The notes under the pieces are model-generated. The model made no database searches. It was not told where the DNA came from and saw only the letters and a program-made list of their open reading frames with translations. From the NCBI GenBank assembly GCA_963575745.1, contig CAUYUJ010011503.1, positions 132,001 through 196,000 of the forward strand: 64,000 nucleotides of DNA, written 5' to 3'. Both the position numbers and the translations under genes were made by a program. Of this stretch, positions 51,949 through 63,507 are shown piece after piece; position 1 is the stretch's first letter; the number at the start of each line of letters is the position of its first letter. The stretch is from Prorocentrum cordatum. Taxonomy: Eukaryota; Sar; Dinophyceae; Prorocentrales; Prorocentraceae.

Positions 51949-53439
51949 GTGGGATTCCCACGTTATTTGTTGCATCATGCGCGTTGGCTCGTAATCCGCA
52001 TCTGTATTGTGTGCTTTCTAACGGCAGCGCAAAGGGCGAATGTGTTTGTGATTCGTATGATGCAGGTTGCATCTCTCTCACGCAGGCTGGCTATGCCCAC
52101 CCCGATCACATGCATGCTCGTGGGTTCGTCAATTATGAATTTGCTATTGCCGCTGGTATTAAGCAGATGCAGGCGCACATCAGTGACATCCAATGTGCTG
52201 AGCGATATTTCAGCGACGACGCGCGTCTAACAATCCAGCAACAACGCGCGTGGTGCAACCTAGCAAAGCATGCATGCGACATTGCTGGTGGCGCGGTAGA
52301 CAGGGGGTGGGCGAATCATGATTTGCCTTGATCGCAGAAGTGGACGCCAAGGTGCGAGACGTGTGTGAGCGTGTATGTGTGTTAGACGTGTTGTGGGGGT
52401 ATGAGCGTTGCTAAATTGTACACGCTCAACCGATTCGTGACACGGTTACGCGATTGTCATTCTTCGGCCCATTCGGATATTTACTTAACATCGTGTCAAG
52501 CTCACGCCCCTTTATTCTGAGGTCGTGTGCTCGTCCCCGCCTCATGGGCCCTCCCCTCCCCGTTCTCTTGGCATCTTCCCTTTCTCCCCCCCCCACCGTC
52601 CCCATTTACTTTGGCTCAGGGTATCGCAGTTTGCGGGTTCTTGTATCACTCGTTTACAAGGTGGCATGCGTGACCAGCGTTCTTTCTTTTTGGACACCTC
52701 GGCTGCACTCTGCGCCGCCATGGCCGACGGCGGCGACGATGTCATCGCATGCTCGCGGTGCGCTAGATTCTAGACGAGTGCCGGCGAATCTCATTCTTGC
52801 TTGTGTGAAGTGCCGTCGCTTCTTCCTTGGGCGTGGGTCGTCATTCACGCCGAGGTCATGGGTCTGCTGCCCCAAGACCCTCAACCCTCCCGAAGGTGCT
52901 GAGGGGAAGGTCGATGCGAAAGCAATATCTCTCGCTGGACGTGCAAGTCGAGGTTCGCTTTTGCCTCGTGCTTTTTCGTGGTGATCCTCGTGACGCTCAG
53001 GATATTGAGCACTCAGAACTTTGTTCAATCCCAGCGCCCTGCTGGCATTGAACGCCATCGCTGCAAGGGCGAAGGCGACGAGATGGGTGGTCTCGCCCGT
53101 GACGCGAAGACGTAGCTGAAACACTACAAGCACGCGCATCGCGTGCCCCTTCCTCCCAAAGCCCTTTTGCAGGAAGGTCAAGAACGCATGCCCATGGTGC
53201 CAGGACCAAGCTACGTAATGTCCAGGACGAATCGGCCAGCATCATTCTATCTGCGCCGCTGAAAACTGCGAATGGCAGTCAGCTGACCTGTAAGTTCAAG
53301 GGCGACAGCGCCCTCGAGAAGGTTACGCCTTGTTTTCGTCCTACGTGGACGAGTTCCGCACGGAGACAAAACAGGAGGATCAAGCCCAGGCCTTTGCTGT
53401 CGGCCCTATCGACCCATACGCCAGAGCTTACCAAAGGTT

Positions 53440-53525
53440 CGATGTTTTCTCTGCGCCGAAGCGGGCATGGTCGGCGTGTAGCAATTCATCTGCGCCGAAG
53501 CGGGCACGGTCGGCGTGGAGCAATT
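53440..53525 (+). repeat. Two tandem 39-42 bp units
   Basis: 'tctgcgccgaagcgggca(t/c)ggtcggcgtg' occurs twice. In one frame each encodes S-A-P-K-R-A-x-S-A, like the end of a module, but without the upstream part. Possible decayed module end. Confidence 0.45.
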
Positions 53526-54255
53526 TAGAGACGACGTCCACCAACATGTTTAGCACGTTGCTGGTTTTTCTACCATATTCCGCGGCCTTTGCATGGTGCC
53601 TTGTGCGTGTCACAGTCATTGTCACAATCCCAACTTCCTGCCCTCCCCCTCCTACCCCCTCCTCCATCCGCACTATCCTCCTCACCCTCCTTCCGAACTC
53701 TTCCACCCTCTCCCTTCCGGCCTCTCCCTGTTTCCGTCTGGGAGGTCATGTTTTCATCGATGTATACAGCCGCTGTAGGCGTCAAAGGCTGGACTGCTGG
53801 ACGCAGACGCGGTTGCAAACTTAGTTCGGGTATATTGCATGAGTTGACAATGGGGAAGATCGAAACATCCACCAGTTCGAGGCCACCGTCTGTCCGTGTC
53901 CACCGCTCTGGAAACCGATCTCCGAGGACCACCAGGTTACACTGGATATGTATTTTTCTGGGTCCCCTGGGTCCCCAAAGTGTCATTGCCATCTCCTGGC
54001 GGGTCGCCCCTCCGTCGTCGCCCCCTGGGCGCGCTTCGCCCGGCAGGGGAGGAGGGTCCAGAACCAACGCAAGAAGTCCCGCTCGGACCTCCGGAAGTGT
54101 ATGTTCATGCATTTTGTTTATCATTCGTATCATGTTTCTTGCGCGCCTGCTTGTCTCGCTCCACCCTTCGTATCTCTTTTCCTCTCCACTTCCATCAGGC
54201 CTCGCACCTTGTCACCCACTCTTGCACATCTTTTTGGGAGTTAACTGAGCCCCAG

Positions 54256-54369
54256 GTGGTGTTGCGAGGCTCAGCAAGTCGCTTGCGAGACAACTACCAC
54301 AAGTAAGATGTTTGACTGTGATGCCGGCTTGGACAACTGGCTGAAGGGTTGGTCTATGCCAAAGAAGAA
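54256..54369 (+). CDS. Module exon M10
   Basis: Acceptor GAGCCCCAG|G, donor AAGAA|GTGGCC; 114 nt, one extra codon in the Thr run. W-C-C-E-A-Q-Q-V-A-C-E, F-D-C-D-A-G, L-D-N-W-L-K-G-W-S-M-P-K-K-K. Confidence 0.72.
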
Positions 54370-54889
54370 GTGGCCGGCCTTCGAAATTTCTTTCATGGCC
54401 TTGTCACTTGCTCTGATTCGTATGCATCGTTCGCTTTGGCACTGAACTGCGAAGGGTCTGTGTGTGCTTAGAGGAACAACGAGGGGTGCCAGCGCTCGAC
54501 GTCCTGTCGGCAACTGCGGGCTGGCATTCTTGAGCATGTGCTCGTGGCCAATGACAATATCATAGCATTCCAGGGCAGGAATCCTTTGTTCCAGACGGCT
54601 CCTTACTTGATTCGCGTTGTGGCAAGCATAGCGACGTTTCGAACCCCGCCCTGCTGTCGCGTTGGGTTTAGTTGCAAGTTGCATGAATTTGTCGATCAGA
54701 AGTCGTTGATGCAGGCAGGCATGGGCGTCCACATAGATACGCGTGCTGGCGTTCGGTGTTGGGCTGTAGCGAAACATTAAGTTGGGTATATTTCTTATTA
54801 TACAGCCTGGTCAAGAGATTTTGGAGCACTATTGTCTATGCGCCTTGACTTGCCATCACCCTCTCGAGGATATAGAAGTGGCTTGATAT

Positions 54890-55170
54890 CGTTCTAGCCG
54901 AGCAGGAGGAGACAAAGGCTGGGAAGGAGAGGAGAAGGAGGGGAAGGGGGAGGACAGGGAGGAGGGTACGTGGGAGCAGGACGATTAGGAGGAGGGAAAG
55001 GGGGCATGGAGTTGAGGGGGAGGATGGTTGAAGCCCTGCCCCTCACCTCGTTCCTCTCCTTCTCCCCCTCCCCGTTTTCCTGCCTGGCCCCCTCCCGCCC
55101 TTCCCTCCCCTTCTCCCCCCCATCCGCATCTCCCTCTCTCTGCCCCATGCTCCTTCCCCCTCCACCCCCC
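54890..55170. other. Purine tract facing a pyrimidine tract
   Basis: About 130 bases GGAGGAG-rich followed by about 110 bases CCTCC-rich. Could fold back; no gene. Confidence 0.5.
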
Positions 55171-55971
55171 GCCCCTCCCCAGACCTCTGACGCAGTATTT
55201 ACTTTGCAATCTGGGCCCCTGGATGTTTTAAGCCATTTCCCGGAAATACTTGCTCATCTCGAGTCGTTTCTTGACGGTCCTGGGCCCGCAGAGGGCCCCA
55301 GAGTATGTTTACGAAGGAAGTCGTAATTTTTCCGGGCAGGTTTAGGTTCTTTCTGGCCACCCCGAGTCCAATATCCCAGGAATGACGACGGCCTCAGCAA
55401 TCGCGCACCTCTCGCGCGACGACTGTCCGTGCATTCGGATGCCGACTGATGACCCGAGAGGCCTCGCGTGCAGGCAGGCGAGGCTCCCCTAGATTCGACA
55501 CAACTCAAGCAGGCAGGCGAGGCAGGGTCAGTTTCGATCCGATCGAGCTGATTCGATGCAGGTTCCGGCTGGTTCGATCCGACTGACGATGATCCGGGGA
55601 TCCGATGCGGCCGATGCTTGCATGGCGTTGCTGAACATTTGAACATTTATGCCGCAGCCGATCCGATTCAGTTTCGTCCTCCGTGCCTGTGCGGCCCGAT
55701 CTGGGGCGCGATGTTCTTTTTCGACGCGGATTCTTGAGTCGCTGCTGACGGATCTTGCCCCCAAGCCCTCCGTCCTCTCGGGCCTCGGAGAGGAGCCAGC
55801 GAGCTGGATTGTGGCAGCCCAGGTGGTGGATATGGATAAATCCCCGCCTCGCACGGTCCAGCGCCGATCGAAGTAATTCGCGCGGAGTTCCGAACGTTTA
55901 TGTGTATGCCATGTTTTTTTTGTTCCTCGAGATTAGTTTTCGTCACATCACGGAGCCCCAGAGGTGCTGCA

Positions 55972-56010
55972 GACCACCTCGGCCAGAGCGGGTCACCTCC
56001 TCCCGAGTCG
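55972..56010 (+). pseudogene. Possible decayed module M11 start
   Basis: 'cggagccccag' precedes 'aggtgctgcagacc', resembling the M10 acceptor and W-C-C start with mutations. No further module sequence. An upstream segment (about 55828-55850, 'ggatatggataaatccccgcctc') recurs before M12 at about 63302-63325. Confidence 0.3.
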
Positions 56011-56414
56011 TTTGGGCGCGGTTGGCCCCCCCGGACGCCGACAACGATGAAATCCGAGGTTGGGAGTGCTGGTAGGTTCGGGTCGTGCCGGCGCATCAGC
56101 AGCCCCTCCGCAGGCGTGCAAAGATGACGCCGTTAGTGGCCTGCAGTCGGCCAATGTGGAACGATTGTATCCATGACCTCCGCTTGAGAGATCGATCTTC
56201 GGGGACCTCGGTACACGGTGGACATGGATGCGAATCGGCGTTCCGAAAGTTTCGCGACGAATTGACATGCGCTCATTTGGCATTCGCTGGGGCAGCATCC
56301 CGTACGGTGGGATTACTACAACCACGTATTGCCATGTTAGGATCAAACGAACCCGTTTCCTACATAGAATTTTTGCCATCGTCGACCCCCAGGAGCTCGC
56401 TTCTACGTAGCAAC

Positions 56415-56725
56415 GTATGTTGTGTCTTATATGTGGGGCGATATATGTGGTGCAATAGATGTTGTGCAATATGTGAGGTGCAATACATATGGTACACTCT
56501 CTCTCTCTCTATATATATACATCTGAATATGTGGTGCACTCCGCATTGTGCATTAGATGTGGTGCAATATGTGTGGTGCAAGAAACGTGGTGCTATCTAT
56601 GTCATGCAATTCGCGTGGTTCAATTTATGTGGCGCAGCCTGTGTGGTGCTATCTAGGTGGTTATGTCGTGATGTCGACGTGAAGCAATATGTGCGGTGCA
56701 TTCTGTGTGGTGCAATGTACTTTGA
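56415..56725 (+). repeat. Minisatellite 'tatgtggtgcaa'
   Basis: About twenty degenerate units of 14-16 bases ('gtggtgcaatatgt'). Confidence 0.85.
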
Positions 56726-56743
56726 TTGTCTTGATGCTGTCCT

Positions 56744-56947
56744 CTCCACAACTCGTGCAAACTTCCCACCCTCCCACCAGCAACTTGGTCGCAAGACCTC
56801 TTCAGACCGTGACGGTAGGTACCAAATGGCACTTGGCAACGACACCGACGACGACGACGACAGCGACGACGACGACGCCGATGACGACGACTATGACGAC
56901 ACCGACGACGACTCCGACGACTTCCACGACGACGACGACGACACCGA

Positions 56948-56980
<33 letters not shown>

Positions 56981-57370
56981 AGACGATGACGCCGACGAGG
57001 ACGACGACGCCGACGACGACGACGCCGACGACCACGGCGACAACGACGACGACGCCGACGACGACGACGATGAGGACGACGACGACGGCGACGAAATTGG
57101 AGGGACGGCGACGAGACGCCGACGACGGACGACGCCGACGACGATGGAGGAGGAAGGACGACCACGGCGAGAACGACGACGGAAACGACGACGACGCCAA
57201 TGAGGGCGACGACGTCGACGACGAGGAAAGACAGGCTGATCACGCCGACGACGATGACGGCGTCTTCGCGTCGGTGATGCAGGTTTTGGAAGGTATTCGA
57301 ATTGCGCGCGCGGCAGACGCGCGAGAGTGGCTCTCATGGTCTTGTTTGACACGGATCGTGCCACCCTAGC
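56744..57370 (+). repeat. Composite repeat: blocks C, D (GAC)n and E
   Basis: C: 'cccaccctcccaccagcaac', 'gaccgtgacggtaggtacc'. D: about 400 bases of (GAC)n. E: 'gacggcgtcttcgcgtcggtg', 'cggcagacgcgcgagagtgg', 'gacacggatcgtgccaccc'. Confidence 0.88.
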
Positions 57371-57770
57371 TCGCGCGCAAGGGCGTTCGAACGATTTCGA
57401 CATGCGCGCGCGAAGCCCGTTTGGTAGCATGTTTTGAAACTGTTGAAAAACGCGTGGGCCTTTTAAGAATTCGCAAGAGCGCGCGCGCGCACGTTTCTTT
57501 TGACTAACCTATGTTTTTTTTCAAGAATGAGCAAGAGCGCGCGCACGTTTTTTTGAAACGCTGTGTTGCGAAACCTTGTGTCTTTTATATGTATATATGT
57601 TTTGTGCACTTGATTTTGCGCACCTTCTGTTTTTGTATAAGCGGGTGCGCGCGCATAGTTGCAGAGGGTGGCGGGAGGGCGATATACAAAAAGGTGGATC
57701 GTTAAGCCGGGGGGGGGAGGGGAGGAGAATCTATTCTCCTTAGACCGGGGAATTCACCAATGCTAAACTT
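57371..57770 (+). repeat. Composite repeat: blocks A and B
   Basis: A: 'gggcgttcgaacgatttcga', 'aagcccgtttggtagcatg', two 'gcaagagcgcgcgc' segments. This copy lacks the complete GC hairpin. B is diverged (57660-57770). Confidence 0.8.
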
Positions 57771-58610
57771 GAAGTTGTCCACTCCACTGCTCGCGCAAAC
57801 ATCCCACCCACCCACCCGCAACTTGGTTGCACGCCCCATGCGGAAACGATTTCGATGAATGCTTGGTGTTGGCTCGTGCATCTCTACGGCCGCGCTAGCC
57901 CGCGCATGCTCGCGGGCAGCGACCAGCTAGTTTGGCGCGGGCGACGCGAACGCGGTGGCGCTGACCGCTCGGAACATCCCAGCGGGCATGTCCTCGCGAG
58001 TCGGCGACTTGAGCGGGCGCGGTGTCATGGCAACGTCGACTACGATGATGAGAGTAGCGATGCTTGTGGCGATGCTGACAGCGATGGCGCGGCAGCCAGT
58101 GACGGCGCCGATGCTGATCACGCCGACGACGATGACTCATGACGGCGCTTTCGCGTCGGTGATGGAGGTTAGGAACGAATTCGAAATGCGCGCGCGGCAG
58201 ACGCGCGAGAGTGGCCCGCATGGCTTCACATGACACGGATCGTGCCACCCTAGCTCGCGCGCGAGGGCGTTCGATCGATTTCGACATGCGCGCGCGAAGC
58301 CCGTTTGGTAGCATGTTTTGAAACTGTTGGAAAGTGCATGGTTTTCGGAAGAATTCGCAAGGGCGCGCGCACGTTTTTATTGAACACCGGTGTTGCGAAG
58401 CCATGTTCTTCTTGCTGTTGTTTTGGTTTTGTGTTTTCCGTTTTTTGATTGTGTTTTTGGACGCTCGATGTTGAACTTCTTCCGGGACCGACGGTGTTTG
58501 CAAGGTTTCGGCACGCGCGCGCGACGGCGCGCGCGTGAGCACTTCGTCTCATCGTTTGCTATGGATTTTTGAACACTTGTGACTGTTGATGAAAGAGTGC
58601 GCGAGCATTT
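57771..58610 (+). repeat. Composite repeat: C, D (GAT-rich), E, A
   Basis: C 57771-58010, a short GATGAT-rich D to 58140, E to 58255, A to 58610 with hairpin at 58511-58534. Confidence 0.85.
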
Positions 58611-59120
58611 ATTTTTTTTTGCAGAGGATGACGGGTGGGCCGTATGAATTCATATGGGAACTGAGCGAACAGCCACGATCATACATGAATTTCCAATCGA
58701 AGAGCGTGGCGGAAAACGACAGCGACAACGACTGCGACGACGCGCCGACTACGATTACGACGACACCGACGACGTTCCCAACGACTTCGACGACGCCGAC
58801 AACGACGACGACGACGACGACTACGCTGACGACGACGACGACGCCGACGCCACCGACGACGCCGACGATGACAATGACGACGAGAACGACGCCGACGCCG
58901 ACGACGACGACGACGCCGACGACGACGACGACGAAGACGACGACGACGACGTCGCCAACGAAGACGACGACGGAAGAGGGAACAGGGAGGATTACGACGG
59001 CGGCAACGACGACAACGACGAGGGAGGAGGGAGGATGGCGACGACGCGAACGACCAAAAAAGAGCGAGGACGGCGACGCCGACGACGACAGCGACGAGGG
59101 AGGAGGGAAGACGACGACGA

Positions 59121-59153
<33 letters not shown>

Positions 59154-59860
59154 CGGCGAAATAGGAGGCACAACGACGAAAAGCCGACGACGACGACCAG
59201 AAAGGAGGGTCGACCACGGCGACAACGACGACGGAAACGACGACGACGCCAAGACGACGACGACGAAAAAAACCAAGGACCACGACGGCGAAGACGACGA
59301 CGACGAGGGAGGAGGGAGGACGGCGACGACGACGACGACGCAAAAGCGCGCGCGCACGCTTTTGTTGAACATCCGTGTTGCGAAAACCTGTGTTTTTGCA
59401 AGTTTTTTGGGCACTAGATTTTGAAATCTCTCCGGCACCGAAGGTTTTTGAAGGATTCCGGCATGCGCGCGCGACGACGCGCGCGTTCTGCATTTCGTAT
59501 TTGTTCTAGCAGAGGATTCTCGTGACGGCACGCGCGCAAGGGCGTTCGAAAAATTTCGACATGCGCGCGCGAATCGTGTTTTGTAGTATTTCTTGAACGT
59601 GTTGAACAACCGATGGTTTTCTTAAGATTTCGCAAGAGTGCGCGCGTAAGATTTGTTGCGAACCAGTGTTGCGAAACCCTGTGTTTTTGTATGTTTTTTG
59701 AAACTAAATTTTAAAATCGTTCCGAAGAAATCAACGGTTGTTGAAGGATTTCGGCGTGCGCGCGCGACGACGCGCGCGTGCGCACTTCGTATCAGTTTTT
59801 TGCAAGGGTTTCTTGGAAACCTACGACTTCTGATCAACGAGAGTGCGCGCAAAGTATTTG
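58611..59860 (+). repeat. Composite repeat: B, D (GAC)n, then two A copies
   Basis: B remnant with 'cacgatcatacatgaatttcc', about 600 bases of GAC/GAGGGAGGAGG, then A twice in tandem with hairpins at 59463-59486 and 59757-59782. Confidence 0.88.
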
Positions 59861-60724
59861 TTGCCCGGGATGGCGGGGTGGGGGAGCGATACTGGTTCGG
59901 CTGGGGTCGTACCAGTTCATACTTAGGATGGACGAGTGTGCAGGATCATCTGTAAATTGCAATACGAAAAGGTGACCCGTTAACTCCGGGGAAGAGCGTC
60001 TATTCTTTCTTTTAAAAAGGAGAAACTATCATTTGCTCAACTTAAAACTGTCTTTTCCACTGCTCGTGCAATCATCCCACCCTCTCACCCGCAACTTGGT
60101 CGCAAGACCCCTTGAGACCGTGACGGTAGGTACCACATGGTACTTGGCAGCGACACCGACGACGACAGCGACAACGACGACGACGCCGACGACAACGACT
60201 ACGACGACGCCGACGGCGTCTCAAACGACTTCGACGACGCCGCCGACGACGACGACTACAACGACGCCGACGCCAGCGACGACGACGATGACGCCGACGA
60301 CGACGACGACGCCGCCGACGCCGCCGACGACGGCGACGACGGCGACGCCGACGACGACGATGACGATGCCGAAGACGACGACGACGACGTCGCCAACGAA
60401 GACGACGCCGACGTCGAGGGAGGAGGGAGAACGATAATGGCGACAACGACAACGACGAGGGAGGAGGGAGGACGACGAGGGAGGAGGGACGACGACGACG
60501 ACGACGACGACGACGGCGACGAGATAGGAGGGACGACGACGAGACTCCGACGACGGACGACGACGACGAGGGAGGAGGGAGGACGACCACGGCGACAGCG
60601 ACGACGGAAACGACGATGATGCCGAAGAGGACGACGACGACGAGGGAAGACAGAGGACGACGACGGCGACGACGACGACGACGAGGGAGGAGGGAGGACG
60701 GCGATGACGACGACGACGACGCAA
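59861..60724 (+). repeat. Composite repeat: B, C, D (GAC)n
   Basis: B: 'gagcgatactggttcggctg', 'agttcatacttaggatgga'. C: 60040-60150 with 'gaccgtgacggtaggtacca', as at 56800. D: about 560 bases (GAC)n. Confidence 0.88.
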
Positions 60725-61660
60725 GAGCGCGCGCGCACGCTTTTGTTGAACATCCGTGTTGCGACACCGTATGTTTTTGCAAGTTTTTTGGGCAGCCGGT
60801 TTTGAAATCCTTCCGACGCCCATGGTGTTTGAAGGATTCTGGCATCGCCCGCGACGACGCGCGCGCGTGCACTTCATTTTTTTGCAGAGGATCCTTGCGA
60901 CGGCACGCGCGCAAGGGCGTTCGAATGATTTTTATTTGCGCGTGCGAAACCCGTTTGGTAGCACTTCTTGAACATATTGACAACTTTTTTGGTTTCCTTA
61001 AGATTTCGCAAAGGCGCACGCGTGTTGCGAGACTCTTTGTTTTTGTATGTCTTTTGTGATCTCTTGTTGGGAATCCTTCCGAAACCGCATGTTTTTGAAG
61101 GATGTTGGCATGCACGCGCGACGACGCGCGCGTGCGCACTTCGTTCCATTTTTGTTTGGGAACTTGTGGTTTCTGAAAAGCGAGTGCGCGCATAGAATAT
61201 TTTGGAGAGTGTGGCGGGGGGGGGTCGATACCGGTTTGGCTGGGATAGTATGAATTTACATGCAGGATGGACACAGGGTTGGAATCCGATGCGTCTTGCA
61301 TCGGTTCTTGGGGGATTTTTAACCCCGGGGGGGAGGGTGGTAGAACCAATTTTCTGTTCAGAAAGGAGGTTAATTTCTGTTCGCAGTGAGTTGTCCATTT
61401 CACTGCTCGCGCAAGCATCACACTCACCCACCCTCACATTGGTTTGCAAACCGCACGCGGCGGCGATTGCGATGAGTGTTTAGCGCTGGCTGGTGCATCT
61501 CTGCGGCCGCTCCAGCCCGCGCATGCGCGCTCGCAGCGGCCAGGTAGTTTGGCGCGACCAACGCGGCTGCGGTGGTGCTGACCGTTCGGAACATCCCAGC
61601 GGGCACTTGAGTGCGAGTCGGCGGCTTGGGCGGGTGCGGTATCATGGCAAAGTCGGCTAG
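60725..61660 (+). repeat. Composite repeat: two A copies, B, C
   Basis: A hairpins at 60848-60871 and 61110-61136. B: 'ggtcgataccggtttggctg'. C: 61390-61620. Confidence 0.88.
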
Positions 61661-61671
61661 TGTTGTAGGCG

Positions 61672-61672
61672 C

Positions 61673-61726
<54 letters not shown>

Positions 61727-61794
61727 GATGATGATGCTGATGATGATGATGATGATGATGGTGATGGTGATGGTGATGGTTATGATGGTGATGA

Positions 61795-61826
<32 letters not shown>

Positions 61827-61870
61827 ATGATGGTGATGATTTTGATGATGATGATGATGATGATAGTAAC
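61672..61870 (+). repeat. GAT microsatellite (block D variant)
   Basis: (GATGAT)n with GGT interruptions, about 200 bases. Confidence 0.95.
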
Positions 61871-62720
61871 GATGTCGGCGACGATGCTGGCAGCGACGAC
61901 GGCACGGCCAGTGACGGCGCTGATGTCAATCACGACGGCGACGATGACGGCGTCTTCGCGTCGGTGAAAGAAGGTTTTGGGAGGAACTCGAAATGCGCAC
62001 GCGGCAGACGCGCGAGAGTGGCTCGCGTGGTATTATTTGACACGGATCGTGCCACCCCAGCACGCGCGCGCGAAGCCCGTTAGTTAGCATTTTCTTACGA
62101 ATTCGCTTGAGCGCGCGCGCTTTTGTTTAATATCGGTGTTGCGAAGCCCTGTTGTTTTTGTCTGTTTCTGGGGCACTCAATATTGGCACCTTTCCAAAAC
62201 CGAAAATGTTTGAAGGATTCTGGCATGCGCGCGCGACGACGTGCGCGCGTGTACTTCGTTTCATTATTTGCAGGGGATTCGCGACAGCACGCGCGCAAGG
62301 GTGCTCGAACGGTGAAGCTTGTTTGGTCGTATTTCTTGAGCGTGTTGAAAACACCTTTAGTGGTTCGCACATTTCGCAGGAGCGAGCGCGCATGCTGTCT
62401 ATATAAATAAGATTTGTGTTGCGAGACGATGTGTTTTGTTTGTTTTTGGACATTCGATTTTGAAACCTTTCCGAAACCGAATGTGCATGCGCGCGCGACG
62501 ACGCGTGCGTGCGCAGTTCGTTTCATTGTTGTGAAAAGGATGATTGAAAATTTATGGTTTGTGATCAGTTGGTGCGCGCGCATACAACTGTTGCAGAAAA
62601 TGGCGGAAAAGGGGTCGATACCGGCTGGCTTGCCTACGGGAAATTATCGACGGGTCACGATCATATATGAGTTTCCAATTGAAACGCGTGGGGGATAACC
62701 CCGGTCGGGGAGGTGATGAG
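61871..62720 (+). repeat. Composite repeat: E, A, A, B
   Basis: E 61940-62060, then A twice with hairpins at 62224-62252 and 62484-62514, then B with 'ggtcgataccggctggcttg' and 'cacgatcatatatgagtttcc'. Confidence 0.85.
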
Positions 62721-62764
62721 GGGGTAAAATTTAATTGTTTTTCTGCAAACAAGGATTCTGTGTT

Positions 62765-62930
62765 GCGACGAGGCGGCGACGGCGACCACGGAACTGCAAA
62801 ACTACCGTGCAGGCCCAGGCGACTGGGCGGCGACGGCGACCACGGACGGAACCGTCATATCGCCGGACGGGCGGTGACGAGGCGGCGACGGGGCGGCGAC
62901 GGCGACAACGGATCCGCGGAGCCGCCTGAC
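62765..62930 (+). repeat. GGCGACGGCGAC repeat
   Basis: Three or four units of about 45 bases, 'aggcggcgacggcgaccacgg'-like. Confidence 0.7.
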
Positions 62931-63216
62931 AGGCTCAGCTCCCCATGACCAACAAGTAAGAACCTCTAAGTGCACGCACTGTTTGGGGAATCTGATCGAC
63001 TAGGTCGAACCTCTGAATTCAGAAATCTGGATATTTGCTCCGACTGCTCTTGGCACATCCCGCTAAAAATCTAGTTGGGCAGAGGGATCAGCCTGGCGCG
63101 GTCGGAACAGGGGTCAGCCATGGCCCGGCCGCTCGCGCGGAAGTAATGAGCGAAGTCCATATCTTCTGGTGCGCTCATAACATGTAACGGCACAGTATTC
63201 GCCCCCTGGCCCAATA

Positions 63217-63245
63217 CATATATATATATATATATATACACACAT
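63217..63245 (+). repeat. TA/CA microsatellite
   Basis: (AT)n then (AC)n. Confidence 0.9.
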
Positions 63246-63393
63246 ATCAATTTTCATCGCCCGCGAGGGCTCCAAGGAAGACGTCGGTTCCCTATGCCGT
63301 TGGATATAGATAAATCCCCGCCTCACTTGAACCGCCATCCGTCCCGTGATGTCCAAGACGAACGGAAGTCTGGGAACCCGCGGGAGACGCGAG

Positions 63394-63507
63394 GTGGTGC
63401 TGCGAGGTCGAGCAAAAGGCGTGCGGTACCACCACCGCAAAACCCTTCGACTGTGGCGAGGAGCCCTCTGGCGGCGCCCCCCCTCCTGGCGCAGCTCGCG
63501 ATGCAAA
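63394..63507 (+). CDS. Module exon M12, variant
   Basis: Acceptor ACGCGAG|G, donor GCAAA|GTGGAA; 114 nt, symmetric phase. W-C-C-E-V-E-Q-K-A-C-G, Thr run, F-D-C-G, then a Gly/Pro/Ala stretch ending R-D-A-K. Like M1 it lacks N-W...G-W. The frame stays open from here to the end of the window (no stop for 202 codons), so read-through into a different C-terminus is possible. Confidence 0.5.

Larger units (their letters stand above)
14878..63507 (+). other. Putative gene of repeated Cys/Trp module exons (span)
   Basis: At least ten exons or exon pairs on one strand encode one module of 37-38 residues. The consensus is W-C-C-[EN]-x5-C-[EPG]-x-T-T-x3-[FY]-D-C-x-x-G, in most copies followed by x2-N-W-x2-G-W-S-x-P-K-K-x. 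Complete exons after the first are 111 or 114 nt, start with one base before TGG and end two bases into a codon, so all are interchangeable without a frame change. Putative introns range from 389 bases to about 27.6 kb and contain most repeats of this window. The four Cys per module, with paired Trp, suggest a small disulphide-linked or metal-binding domain repeated in tandem. The rest of the protein lies outside the window or is unrecognised. Some copies could belong to decayed paralogues rather than one transcript. Confidence 0.6.

Noticed and set aside
52454-52984. Cys-containing 176-codon frame (C-x2-C...C-C) as a zinc protein
   Set aside because: No spacing recognised, a competing minus-strand frame of equal length exists, and it lies in a putative intron between M9b and M10.
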